This document shows positions 33,729 to 41,732 of a stretch of 64,000 nucleotides of DNA, one piece after another. Source of the DNA: Nocardia puris (GTDB lineage Bacteria; Actinomycetota; Actinomycetes; Mycobacteriales; Mycobacteriaceae); contig NZ_QNRE01000007.1 in assembly GCF_003315035.1 (NCBI RefSeq), positions 1 through 64,000 on the forward strand, written 5' to 3'. The position numbers and the translations under genes were made by a program. The notes beneath the pieces are model-generated. The model searched no databases. It saw only the letters and a program-made list of their open reading frames with translations, and was not told the origin of the DNA. The first letter of the stretch is position 1. Every line of letters begins with the position of its first letter.

Positions 33729-35315
33729 ATGCGGGATGTCACGATTTCGAGAAGGTTCGGAGTAGGCGCCATCGATACCGGTCAGTTGATCGCGGAGCAT
33801 TACCGCCTGGTCGAGCGGATTGGTAGCGGCGGCACAGGCGTGGTCTGGCGTGCCACCGACGAGCGCCTGCGGCGGTCCGTGGCCATCAAGCAGATCGCCA
33901 TTCAGCCCAGCCTGCCGGAGTCCGAACGCGACATCGTGCGCCAGCGCGCGATCCGCGAGGCCCGCAACGCGGCTCGGTTCCAGCACCCCAACGCCATCGT
34001 CGTGTTCGACATCACCGAACACGAGGGCGACCCGTGCCTGGTGATGGAGTACCTGAAGTCGCGCAGCCTGGCCGCGGTGCTCTCCGCGCAGGGCACGCTG
34101 CCGCTCACCCAGGTCGCCCGGATCGGCGAGCAGGTCGCCTCCGCGCTGATCGCGGCGCACCAGGCGGGCATCGTGCACCGCGACGTGAAACCGGGCAACG
34201 TGCTGCTCGACGATCACGGCACGGTCAAGATCACCGACTTCGGCATCTCCCGCGCGACCGGCGACGTCACCCTCACCGAGACCGGCCTCATCTGCGGCAC
34301 GGCGGCCTACCTGGCGCCCGAGGTGGCGCGGGGCGCGGACCCGACGCCCGCCGCCGACGTGTTCTCCCTCGGCGCCACCCTGTTCCACGCGCTGGAGGGC
34401 GAGCCGCCCTACGGTTCCAGCGCCAACCCGCTCGCCGTGCTGTACGCGGCGGCCAACGGCCAGGTCAGCGAGCCGCGCAACGCCGGGCCCGCCACCGACT
34501 TCTTGCTCGCGCTGCTGAACCCGGATCCCGAGGACCGCCCGTCGATGCGGGTCGCGCGCGACACCCTCGCCGCGTTCGCCGACTCCGGCGCCACGCCGGT
34601 GCCCGCCGGATTCGTGCCCGCCAGCGAGGCTTTCGCGCGCCGCCAGGGTGCGCAGGAGGCCGCCACCCGCGCGCTGCACCGCGCCGCGCCCGCGCAGTCC
34701 ACCGAGCGGATCTCGCGGCCGCTGCCGCCGCCCGCGCGCGGCGCCGCCCACCCCGACACCGCCGCGCACCCGCGCACGGCCGCCCAGCCCAGGCCCGCGT
34801 CGTCCGGCGCCTCGGGCAAGCGGCGGGCCGTGCTGATCGGCGGCGCGGTCGGCGCGGTCGTCGCCGTGACCGCACTGCTGCTCACCAGCACCAACGACTC
34901 CGATTCCGGGGCGCCGTCGGCCCAGGCCGACACCCCGTCGATCAGCACGTCCGCCGGTGGCACCACCTCGGCGCAGCCCTCGCAGGTCGGGCAGACCACC
35001 AACGCGGGCCCGGTCGACATCGGTTCGGCGGGCATGCTCATCGAGCGCTTCTACAGCAACCCCGGCTCCTCCTGGGACCTGCTCACCCCCGCGGTGCAGA
35101 GCTCGTTCGGCAGCAAGCAGGCCTACGAGCAGTACTGGGCGCAGGACACCATCCAGAGCTTCGGCCGCATCTACGCCCCCAACGGGATCAACTCCGACAA
35201 GTCCGTCGACCTGATCGTCAGCGGGCTCACCTACGGGGGCAGCACGAAGAACCCGCTGCTGCGCGTGATCGACGCGGGCGGCGGGCGGTTGCTGATCGAC
35301 AGCGACCCGCGGTAG
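33729..35315 (+). CDS. Transmembrane serine/threonine protein kinase
   Basis: A 528-residue receptor-type kinase. The catalytic domain covers residues ~19-280: the glycine loop GSGGTGVV, Lys54 in VAIKQI, catalytic Asp152 in HRDVKPGNV, DFG in ITDFGIS, and APE in LAPEVA. An Ala/Pro-rich linker follows (~280-360), then one membrane helix (~366-385) and an extracellular part rich in Ser/Thr before an NTF2-like region (MLIERFYSNPGSSWDLL). ATG 33729 is used; GTG 33763 is an alternative. A TACACT box near 33696 could be its -10. Proximity to the PBP suggests a cell-wall role, which is inference. Confidence 0.9.
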   Translation: MRDVTISRRFGVGAIDTGQLIAEHYRLVERIGSGGTGVVWRATDERLRRSVAIKQIAIQPSLPESERDIVRQRAIREARNAARFQHPNAIVVFDITEHEGDPCLVMEYLKSRSLAAVLSAQGTLPLTQVARIGEQVASALIAAHQAGIVHRDVKPGNVLLDDHGTVKITDFGISRATGDVTLTETGLICGTAAYLAPEVARGADPTPAADVFSLGATLFHALEGEPPYGSSANPLAVLYAAANGQVSEPRNAGPATDFLLALLNPDPEDRPSMRVARDTLAAFADSGATPVPAGFVPASEAFARRQGAQEAATRALHRAAPAQSTERISRPLPPPARGAAHPDTAAHPRTAAQPRPASSGASGKRRAVLIGGAVGAVVAVTALLLTSTNDSDSGAPSAQADTPSISTSAGGTTSAQPSQVGQTTNAGPVDIGSAGMLIERFYSNPGSSWDLLTPAVQSSFGSKQAYEQYWAQDTIQSFGRIYAPNGINSDKSVDLIVSGLTYGGSTKNPLLRVIDAGGGRLLIDSDPR

Positions 35316-35447
35316 GGGCGGGGCGGGCGGTTTCTCGGACACGCCCGGACTGCCGGTGTTGTTGTGCGCGGCGATCGCGCGCCCGTAATCAGGTGTGGCC
35401 CGTGACGCTGGTGGCGCAACGCCGCGGTGGAGGGCTGGTCGGGTTCG

Positions 35448-36293
35448 TCAGCGGTGGGCGTGGGTGTCGCCCGTGACGGTGCTCAGGAGGCGCAGGGCGG
35501 TGGCGCCGGGGGAGTCCGGGGCGGTGGTGTGCATGACCAGCGCCTGGTCGGGATCGTCTGGGAGCCGGAGGGTTTCGAAGGCGAGGTCGATGTCGCCGAC
35601 CACGGGATGCCGGTAGACGTAGCGGCCGTGGGTCTTGTCCTTGAGTTCGTGGCGTTCCCACAATTCGCTGAACTCCGGCACCGCGACGAGATCGTCGATG
35701 AGCGCGGCGATACCCGGGTCGCCGGGATTGCGCGTGGCGTCCAGGCGCAGGTAGGCGACCACGTCGGCGGCTTTGGCCGGCCAGTCCGCGTACAGCTCGC
35801 GCATACCCTCGTCCAGGAAGACCAAGCGGGCCAGGTTGCGTTCGGCGGGCGGCAGCGCCCCGAAATCGGTGATCAGCGCCGCCGCCAGGCGATTCCACGC
35901 CAGCACCGCGGTGCCGCGCCCGACGATATAGGCGGGCACGTCGGCGGCGGCGTCGAGCAACCGGCGCAACCCGGGCCGAACCTGTTGCGCGCCCGGCGTT
36001 TCCGCACCCGACCACGGCCGCGCCAGCCGATACAGGTGCGCCCGCTCCACCTCGTTCAACCGCAACGCGCTCGCGACAGCGTCCAGCACCGATTCCGAAA
36101 AATGCAACGTGCGCCCCTGCTCCAGACGCACATAGTGATCCACGCTGACCCCCGCGATCAGCGCCAACTCCTCCCGCCGCAACCCCGGCACCCGCCTGGT
36201 GCCATGCCCCGGCAATCCCACCTCCTCGGGCCGCAGCCGCGCCCGCCGGGACCGCAGGAACTCGCCCAACTCCGCCCGTCGCTCCACGCCCAT
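35448..36293 (-). CDS. XRE-family regulator with MmyB-like ligand domain
   Basis: A 281-residue regulator. The N-terminal helix-turn-helix covers ~10-80 (LRPEEVGLPGHGTRRVPGLRREELALIAGVSVDHYVRLEQGR), followed by the MmyB-like domain (PAYIVGRGTAVLAWNRLA, NLARLVFLDE). Such regulators usually control a divergent reductase gene. Here the divergent side is a 5-kb island, and the matching aldo/keto reductase sits beyond it at 41733 behind a second copy of this gene's 5' end. A 10-bp-arm palindrome lies 31 bases before the ATG, so autoregulation is likely. Confidence 0.87.
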   Translation of the reverse strand: MGVERRAELGEFLRSRRARLRPEEVGLPGHGTRRVPGLRREELALIAGVSVDHYVRLEQGRTLHFSESVLDAVASALRLNEVERAHLYRLARPWSGAETPGAQQVRPGLRRLLDAAADVPAYIVGRGTAVLAWNRLAAALITDFGALPPAERNLARLVFLDEGMRELYADWPAKAADVVAYLRLDATRNPGDPGIAALIDDLVAVPEFSELWERHELKDKTHGRYVYRHPVVGDIDLAFETLRLPDDPDQALVMHTTAPDSPGATALRLLSTVTGDTHAHR

Positions 36294-36401
36294 ACCCCGA
36301 GTATCCCCATCCCAGCCGGGTATTGCCTGGTCACGGGATGACCAGGCAGCCCGGGGCCGCACCAACACGGTCATCCCGTGACCAGGCAGGGGGGAGCTGG
36401 C
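36147..36401. repeat. Left copy of the XRE-gene 5' end plus operator
   Basis: The first ~50 codons of the XRE gene together with ~105 bp of its promoter region match 41427-41663 in the same orientation at roughly 85 percent identity by eye, ending in GGGGGAGCTGG in both. The two copies bracket the island at 36402-41426. Confidence 0.8.
36324..36348. promoter_or_regulatory. Operator palindrome of the XRE regulator (left copy)
   Basis: Perfect 10-bp arms TGCCTGGTCA and TGACCAGGCA enclose CGGGA. A related site (GGTCATCCCGTGACC) follows at 36369-36383. The same pair, less perfect, is present before the aldo/keto reductase at 41601. Confidence 0.7.
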
Positions 36402-36674
36402 AGGCCTCGGATCGTCTGCGACTACGAGATTTCGGCGGCGGACGTGGATCGTCCGGGATTGCGGGAACTACCGGGGGACGCCTGGCCTTCGAAGACGGTG
36501 CTGGAGCGCTGCTGACTCACGATTGCGACCTGGGCGACGAGTTGATGAAGCTCGGGTGGGGCAGGTGGGGAGGTTGGCTGCCGCAGGTCGGGTGCCGGTG
36601 TCACCGACCCTCGCAGCACCCCCGTCGGTGGCCGGTGGCCCACGTTCTGTCGTAGTAGATGGTCAGTTCTTCCG
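36402..36674. other. Left edge of the island, no gene assigned
   Basis: About 270 bp between the left repeat and the convergent end of the phosphatase gene. Short open frames exist on the plus strand, but none resembles a known protein or has a good start. It may hold debris from the insertion. Confidence 0.35.
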
Positions 36675-37481
36675 CTATTGGGTGGATTCGCGTTGAGCCA
36701 GTCCCACGAGCGCCACGAGTTCCTTTGCTGTCAGCCCGTTTCCGGCGATCGTGTGACGTGAACCAATGTCATGGGTGCTGCCGTCCGAGTCCAAGACGAC
36801 GCCGCCGCTCTCCCGGACGATTACCGTGCCCGCCGCGATATCCCACGGGTTGTTCGACAGGATGACACAGCCATCGGTACGGCCATCGGCCACGCACACC
36901 AGGTCGAACGCGGCAGACCCGAACATCCTGATCCGCTCTGCCCGCGCCGCGAGCAGTGCCGTCAGCGACAGTCGTGGGCGATTTCGCTCTACCGCGCCCT
37001 TTCCCACGGCGTAATCGCCGATGGAAACAATCGACTCCGAAAGATGCGAAGCGTCTCCGACTCGAACCCTTTCGCCGTTTCGGTAGGCGCCCATCCCTGT
37101 TGCCGCATAGTATTCGACGCGCAAAGCTGGCATTGCTATGACGCCAATGGTTGGTTGATTGTTTTCGAGCAGTGCGAGAGATATCCCGTAAAGTGGTAGT
37201 CCGTGTATGAAATTAGATGTCCCGTCTATGGGGTCCAGCGCCCAGAGGAGCTCACCTTCGAGTTCATGTCCCCGGTCTTCCTCGCTGAGGAATGCGATAT
37301 GCGGCGCTGCCGAACTCAGAAACGCTCGAACACTCTCTTGCACTGCTATATCGATATCCGTCACGTAGTCGCGATCGCCTTTGGAAGAAACGGACCCGAC
37401 GTTTCTCGAATCAACTATCGACACGCCGCCGGATACTGCGCGTCGAGCTACTTCAAGCAGTGACTCCCTGGTTGCACTCAA
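36675..37481 (-). CDS. Inositol monophosphatase-family phosphatase
   Basis: A protein of about 268 residues of the IMPase superfamily of Mg-dependent sugar or nucleotide phosphatases. The motifs are intact: KGDRDYVTDID, SEED, DPIDGTSNFIHG (motif A) and WDIAAGTVIVRESGG (motif B). No ATG is available; TTG 37481 preserves the first family helix and overlaps the upstream gene by 29 bases, while GTG 37424 would lose it. The gene is second in a two-gene operon behind the DUF5919 regulator and has visibly lower GC than the flanks. The substrate may be a product of the facing operon. Confidence 0.85.
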   Translation of the reverse strand: MSATRESLLEVARRAVSGGVSIVDSRNVGSVSSKGDRDYVTDIDIAVQESVRAFLSSAAPHIAFLSEEDRGHELEGELLWALDPIDGTSNFIHGLPLYGISLALLENNQPTIGVIAMPALRVEYYAATGMGAYRNGERVRVGDASHLSESIVSIGDYAVGKGAVERNRPRLSLTALLAARAERIRMFGSAAFDLVCVADGRTDGCVILSNNPWDIAAGTVIVRESGGVVLDSDGSTHDIGSRHTIAGNGLTAKELVALVGLAQRESTQ

Positions 37482-38325
37482 TTGCGAGTTCCGTGCCCTT
37501 CCTCCACATTTCCTCAAACACTTCCGAGAACGTGTTGAATGTCCCGTCGATACCCTTCTTCCTGGACATGAAAGTCGGCGATTCCAGTCCGCGCGAGAAC
37601 GGAAGATACGGCTGCATAATGCACACTTCTGCATTGACTATGCAAATGTTGAACCGAACCGGTGCATCGTAGACCCGGATCTCGATCTTGCCGTCCATCG
37701 CGCTTGTCCCGTGAGATTGTACGCGTTGCATCATATGGATATTCAGTCTTGTAAGGCTTGACAGTGCACCCGGCGTATGCCCCTCCTCGCGCTCCCGCTC
37801 GGAGATGTTCGATCCTTCCGGATCCAGGAAGAGGCAGCGAATCCTGGTTCCGCCCCGCATCATACGCAGCACCTCACTGTCCGAGCACTGCTGGCACAGG
37901 ATATTCAACGAAAGTCCTGCAAGGTCGATCGTACTGGCGTCTCTGAACAGCCTTTGCGGAGGAATCGCCTTCAAGAACTCGACTCGTCGCGAAAAGACTC
38001 TCTCGATATCGGAGAACTCTCCGGGGGTCATGCTGTACGCGTGCGCAATATCCGTTCGGTCGGATAGGTCCATACCCTCGACGTAGCTGGAGAACAGTTC
38101 TTCGATAGTCCATCCCGGGAATATGCCCTGAAGTACCCGGCAGTGATGCGGATAAGGTAGCGTGGAAATATTTCCCGAAAGCCATCGGTAGAACTGTGCC
38201 TTCTTCGGTCCGGCTCCAATCGCCGCTGGATCAATTCTTGATGCGGCAGCATCATACTCGCGATTGAATGCAGACACCGTCTGAAGGTGTCTTTGTTGAA
38301 GCAAAGCCTTGAGCACTGTACCCAC
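37453..38325 (-). CDS. HTH regulator with C-terminal DUF5919 domain
   Basis: A 290-residue protein. The N-terminal ~85 residues form a helix-turn-helix-like region typical of this group (VLKALLQQRHLQTVSAFNRE, AQFYRWLSGNISTLPYPHHC). The C-terminal part matches DUF5919: LAGLSLNILCQQ, GTRIRCLFLDPEG, EREREEGHTPGALSSLTRLN and MQPYLPFSRGLESPT. GTG 38325 with a gaggggt site fits the family start; the longer open frame runs through the promoter. It faces the small-ORF/methyltransferase/CYTH operon and overlaps the phosphatase gene, so it probably regulates both. The function of DUF5919 is unknown. Confidence 0.85.
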   Translation of the reverse strand: MGTVLKALLQQRHLQTVSAFNREYDAAASRIDPAAIGAGPKKAQFYRWLSGNISTLPYPHHCRVLQGIFPGWTIEELFSSYVEGMDLSDRTDIAHAYSMTPGEFSDIERVFSRRVEFLKAIPPQRLFRDASTIDLAGLSLNILCQQCSDSEVLRMMRGGTRIRCLFLDPEGSNISEREREEGHTPGALSSLTRLNIHMMQRVQSHGTSAMDGKIEIRVYDAPVRFNICIVNAEVCIMQPYLPFSRGLESPTFMSRKKGIDGTFNTFSEVFEEMWRKGTELAIECNQGVTA

Positions 38326-38478
38326 ACTGCACCCCTCGCCTTCGTGTGACCTTATCGCCCGATCGTAGGACAGGTGAGCCATAGACGAAACCGGATCAGG
38401 CAACGAAGGGCCGAGATAAGACACTCCGGGCGTCGCCGCGATACCGCCCCGCATACCAAAGTTGTTGGATACAGCCGG

Positions 38479-38501
38479 GGTGGCGGTCTCACCCCGCCAC
38501 C
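38479..38501 (+). other. Hairpin in the leader of the island operon
   Basis: GGTGGCGG (38479-38486) pairs with CCGCCACC (38494-38501) around TCTCACC, ending five bases before the Shine-Dalgarno of the 40-aa ORF. It could tune translation initiation or be part of an operator. Confidence 0.4.
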
Positions 38502-38521
38502 AAGGCAGGAGGTGCAGGGGT

Positions 38522-38644
38522 ATGAGGACCATGACCGCTGTCTGGGAAGCGGTGACGTCCAGCCCGCGACTCTCGAATCTTGACGAGTTCGACGTGTGGC
38601 TGGTCAGCACGGTCCGGCATGGGCGAGAGGAGGGCTGGTCGTGA
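38522..38644 (+). CDS. 40-residue protein, first gene of the island operon
   Basis: The ATG is preceded by a strong ribosome binding site (caggaggtg). The protein begins MRTMTAVWEAV and contains LSNLDEFDVWLVSTVRHG, a likely helix with three Trp in the whole chain. Its stop overlaps the GTG of the next gene (GTGA), so it is translationally coupled. No family was recognised. It may be a structural partner of the next products or a leader peptide. Confidence 0.5.
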   Translation: MRTMTAVWEAVTSSPRLSNLDEFDVWLVSTVRHGREEGWS

Positions 38645-39199
38645 TTGGTGACCGAACCGAGTTGATCGGTATCGTTCCCAAGGCGGACACGCCTTTCACG
38701 CGGTGCGACTCGATCAGCGCCATCAGGCCGTGCCGGGTGTGGTGGTCGTGCTTGTGGACCTTCAGGTGCTCGGACTACCGCAACGTCTGCCATTTGCCCG
38801 CCGTGGTCGAGCCCAACACCGGTCGTATCAGTTTCCAGACCGGGCCATCTGGGCGGTGCGGATGCCCGCGGATTTGGGTCAGAGCGTGAAGATCGAACTG
38901 GATCGTTGCCAGGCTGGTGGTGGGCCGATCGTTTCCCACCCGCGAAGCCACACGTGGACGTTTCTGATCCGGTCGGATCTGCCCGCGAAGGCCGGGGCGG
39001 AAGAGGGCGTGTTGTTCTGGCATTGCGTCCACATCATCCGCGCGGGTGGCACTGTCACGGTCCCCTCGCCGTGCCAGTACGGCACGCTATGCCTGCACGC
39101 GTGGATCACCCCCCCGCGCACAGCCCTTTCCGGCCGTCCGGGTTGGTGGTACTCGCGGCCGTTCAGACCTGCCTGGATCGACGGGAGTCCCGGTCGTGA
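38641..39199 (+). pseudogene. Nocardial small protein with two -1 frameshifts
   Basis: The protein can be followed through three frames. Frame 1, from GTG 38641, gives IGIVPKADTPF. A -1 shift near 38697 leads to HAVRLDQRHQAVPG, AIWAVRMPADLGQ and SHPRSHTWTFLIRSDLP. A second -1 shift at the seven-C run 39109-39115 leads to AHSPFRPSGLVVLAAVQTC and the stop at 39199. One extra base at each point would restore ~187 residues. The stop in the last frame overlaps the next GTG exactly, which shows it is the native end. The HPRSxxWTFL and FRPSGLVV pattern recalls a nocardial family sometimes mislabelled as RNA polymerase subunit. Confidence 0.65.
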
Positions 39200-39414
39200 A
39201 CATCACTCGTATCTCCCCGCGCCCGAACGAAGCCGACGTGCACCTATCGGTGTTCCTGCACGGCATACGTCTCGACTTCACCGCCTGCCTGACCGCGGCG
39301 TTGGTGTTCGCGCGGGATCACCAACGCCGGCACTACGTCGACGCGGTAGAGATCTCGCTGTCCCGCAGCATATTTCGTCGCCTCCCGAATGAACGCCTCT
39401 ATCTGGAGCCCTGA
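39196..39414 (+). CDS. 72-residue protein of unknown family
   Basis: It starts at GTG 39196, overlapping the preceding stop by GTGA with a cgggag site, and ends at TGA 39414 just before the methyltransferase ATG. The sequence (NEADVHLSVFLHGIRLDF, then ALVFARDHQRRHYVDAVE) has no signal or membrane segment. No family was recognised. The coupling on both sides indicates a real component of the operon. Confidence 0.6.
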   Translation: MNITRISPRPNEADVHLSVFLHGIRLDFTACLTAALVFARDHQRRHYVDAVEISLSRSIFRRLPNERLYLEP

Positions 39415-39417
39415 TGG

Positions 39418-40800
39418 ATGATCGATACATCGAATTACTTTGCTCATCAACAGAAGTCCGAGGCAACCTACCTCGACGTTGCCGCCAACGACCACGGCCA
39501 GGAGAAGGGGCTACTCGTTCACCGTGCCCTTGCTCGAGTTGCCGACGGCGATCCGCACGTCGTCGAGATCGGCCCCGGTGGCGGCGCGGCCGTCACGTTC
39601 CTGGCATCCCAACTGGAGTCCGAGGCCCGCGACGTTCGTCTCACCCTCATCGAGGCACCCGGTGTAGTTTCCCGCACCCTCACCGAGGCAATCGACCGTT
39701 TCAAGACCGTAGGTACGTGCGCACTGGTACATGGGTGGGCGCAAGACATCTCGACTTTGGTCGATGAACCGGTCGATGTCATCAGCGCATCGGCGTTGCT
39801 GCACGAGGTCTACTCCTACGGTGGCGCCTACAGCGGCCTGCACACGATGATCCGTACCTTTCCGAGTGTGCTGAAACCCTATGGGTTCTTCGTCTATCGC
39901 GATGTGTACGCCGTCGCCGCGCCGTCGCTGCACGAGCCCGCAGTCCAGTCCTACAGTGCCCCATCATGGTTGCAGTTCTTGCGCCTCTTCCTCCCGCACT
40001 ACCTTCACCACGGCACCCACCCCTACCACCATCACGACGACGAGGTCATTGTCCGCCAGAACTCGCGCATCGTCGCCGCCCCGGAACTCGACCCCCGCGT
40101 GTGCGCAGTCATCCACGCCCCGATCGGGCTGTTCCGTGAAGCGCAACGCCACTACATCACCCTGCGCGACCACGTATGGCGTTCGGGAATCCTGGGATTC
40201 ACACCAATACTCGACGGCCAACTCGCGGGGGACTGGATAGACTTCCGCACCGGCCACAAGCGCGTGCACTTCGGATTCACTGACAGCGCGTGGATGTCGA
40301 CCAACGACCGCGCCAACATCCAGGCGGTCAGCGAAACCTACGGCGACCATCACGTGATCGACGGTGACATCTTCGACGCCATCACCGATGTCGCGCTGAA
40401 CCTGTTCCTGGCAGCCGTCGAACGCGGAAACAGTGACTGCGGCCAGATCTGGAGTGGCTGGCTCGAACGTGAAGGCCGCGAAACCTACGCCTACCTCACC
40501 GCTGACGAGCTACTGACAGCATTCGCCGTCCACTCCGCCTCGGCCGACACCGGCACGCCGTCCGTCCTCATGCCGGTACAACCCACCGATATCTTCGTCC
40601 GCGAACGCCACTACTACAACCGGTTCCTCGGAAAAAGCCTCGCCAACCCACTCAGCGACGCCAAACAGATGGTGTTGTTCCAGAACATCCCCGTCACCGA
40701 CTCCGACGCTCTACACGGGGCACTCGGAACCATCCGCCAACATTGCTCCAAACCCAAACTTGCCCGCATCCATACCGCCATCCACCACACGAGAGGATGA
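39418..40800 (+). CDS. SAM-dependent methyltransferase (class I) with long C-terminal region
   Basis: A 460-residue protein. Residues ~45-170 form a class I methyltransferase domain: motif I VVEIGPGGGAAV, then a strand with acidic residue LTLIEAPG and the post-motif DVISASALLHEV. The remaining ~280 residues are not recognised and contain a His-rich stretch (HYLHHGTHPYHHHDDE). The ATG lies four bases after the previous stop, and its own stop overlaps the CYTH gene by ATGA. The acceptor is unknown; association with a CYTH protein and a phosphatase suggests a phosphorylated small molecule. Confidence 0.8.
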   Translation: MIDTSNYFAHQQKSEATYLDVAANDHGQEKGLLVHRALARVADGDPHVVEIGPGGGAAVTFLASQLESEARDVRLTLIEAPGVVSRTLTEAIDRFKTVGTCALVHGWAQDISTLVDEPVDVISASALLHEVYSYGGAYSGLHTMIRTFPSVLKPYGFFVYRDVYAVAAPSLHEPAVQSYSAPSWLQFLRLFLPHYLHHGTHPYHHHDDEVIVRQNSRIVAAPELDPRVCAVIHAPIGLFREAQRHYITLRDHVWRSGILGFTPILDGQLAGDWIDFRTGHKRVHFGFTDSAWMSTNDRANIQAVSETYGDHHVIDGDIFDAITDVALNLFLAAVERGNSDCGQIWSGWLEREGRETYAYLTADELLTAFAVHSASADTGTPSVLMPVQPTDIFVRERHYYNRFLGKSLANPLSDAKQMVLFQNIPVTDSDALHGALGTIRQHCSKPKLARIHTAIHHTRG

Positions 40801-41375
40801 TCGAACCCATGCACTTGATCGAGGTCGAGCGTAAACGCGAACTCCCCGACCCAAAGCCCCTCCGCCGGCGGCTGGCCGAACTCGGGTACCGCGAGGCCGG
40901 GCATCTCACCGAGGTGGACACCTACTACAGCCGCCCGGATGTCGACTACATGAAAACCGTTGAGTGCCTGCGTATTCGTCGGAGAGATGGGTTCGGCGAA
41001 ATCACCTACAAGCCACCGTCGAACGCCAGCACCCACCGCGACGCCGATGTGATCGCCAAACGCGAAACCAACGTGTTACTCAGTGGTCCCGACCAAGCCT
41101 CGGCGGCCAGCCAACTGCTCGCGGCTATCGGCATGGTGGAACTGGTTCGGGTGGAGAAGGACCGCGCCATCTACAAGCACCCCGACCACGACGACACCAT
41201 CGTCAGCATCGATGTCGTAACCCGCGCCGGAACATTCGTGGAAACCGAGGTCACCGACACTGATCCCGACGCCGCTGCCATCCGCCTCGGGGAGGTCGAA
41301 ACCGAACTCGGAATCGTCGACTGCTCGGTCGTCGGGTTGCCATACCGCGATCTGGTAATGGCTGCCGCCCACTGA
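40797..41375 (+). CDS. CYTH-domain protein (class IV adenylate cyclase / thiamine triphosphatase fold)
   Basis: A 192-residue protein with the CYTH triphosphate-tunnel fold. The signature ExExK reads EVERK near residue 9; other conserved parts are TYYSRP, LRIRRRDGFGEITYK, and IVSIDVVTRAGTFVETEV with the acidic strand residues. Members hydrolyse triphosphate compounds or make cAMP from ATP with divalent metal. The ATG overlaps the methyltransferase stop, so it is the last gene of the island operon; a small hairpin follows. Whether it is a cyclase or a triphosphatase cannot be decided from motifs alone. Confidence 0.85.
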   Translation: MIEPMHLIEVERKRELPDPKPLRRRLAELGYREAGHLTEVDTYYSRPDVDYMKTVECLRIRRRDGFGEITYKPPSNASTHRDADVIAKRETNVLLSGPDQASAASQLLAAIGMVELVRVEKDRAIYKHPDHDDTIVSIDVVTRAGTFVETEVTDTDPDAAAIRLGEVETELGIVDCSVVGLPYRDLVMAAAH

Positions 41376-41390
41376 TGCCAACGCGGCATC
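41374..41390 (+). terminator. Small hairpin after the island operon
   Basis: GATGCC and GGCATC form a short stem overlapping the CYTH stop codon, with a five-base loop and no T tract. A weak terminator at best. Confidence 0.3.
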
Positions 41391-41413
41391 GACCACACAC
41401 CTACCGCTGACGC

Positions 41414-41571
41414 CTATTGCCTGCACACACCCGCGATCAGCGTCGGCTCTTCCCACTGCAACCCCGGTGCCTGCTTGGTGCCGTGCCCCGGAACTCCCAC
41501 CTCCTCGGGCCGCAGCCGGCCCGCCGGGACCGCAGGAACTCGCCCAACTCGGCTCGTCGCTCCACGCCCAT
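41414..41571 (-). pseudogene. Truncated, frameshifted copy of the XRE regulator 5' end
   Basis: Starting at ATG 41571 the frame reads MGVERRAELGEFLRSRRAG, nearly identical to the XRE regulator at 36293. One base is missing at codon ~19 relative to that copy, and the continuation (LRPEEVGVPGHGTKQAPGLQ, LIAGV) is in the next frame, stopping at 41414. Only the first ~50 codons survive. It is the right-hand repeat that brackets the island. Confidence 0.8.
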
Positions 41572-41600
41572 ACCCGAGTAGCCCGGTCCGGGCTGGGTGT

Positions 41601-41624
41601 TGCCTGGTCACGGGATGACCAGGC
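41601..41624. promoter_or_regulatory. Operator palindrome before the aldo/keto reductase (right copy)
   Basis: TGCCTGGTCA-CGGGA-TGACCAGGC repeats the operator found before the intact XRE gene at 36324. A second degenerate half (GGTCATGCGGTGCCCAGGCA) follows at 41632. It probably lets the intact XRE protein control the reductase in trans across the island. Confidence 0.65.
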
Positions 41625-41732
41625 TTGTTCCGGTCATGCGGTGCCCAGGCAGCGGGGGAGCTGGTACGGACTCGGGAGTGCGCGCGAGTGTGGTTGGGCC
41701 GGAACAGGTTCGGCGCAGGCTTGGAGCGGGAG

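Noticed and set aside
38382..38793. Longer starts for the DUF5919 regulator
   Set aside because: The extension crosses the divergent promoter and the small-ORF gene on the other strand and lacks family similarity; GTG 38325 with a good SD fits the family start.
38641..39199. Programmed -1 ribosomal frameshifting as the sole explanation for the three-frame gene
   Set aside because: Two separate shifts would be needed and neither site shows a clear slippery heptamer with a downstream structure; decay or sequence error is simpler.
36402..41426. Integrase- or IS-mediated mobile element for the island
   Set aside because: No integrase, transposase, tRNA target or terminal inverted repeats were found; only the flanking XRE-derived repeats support insertion.
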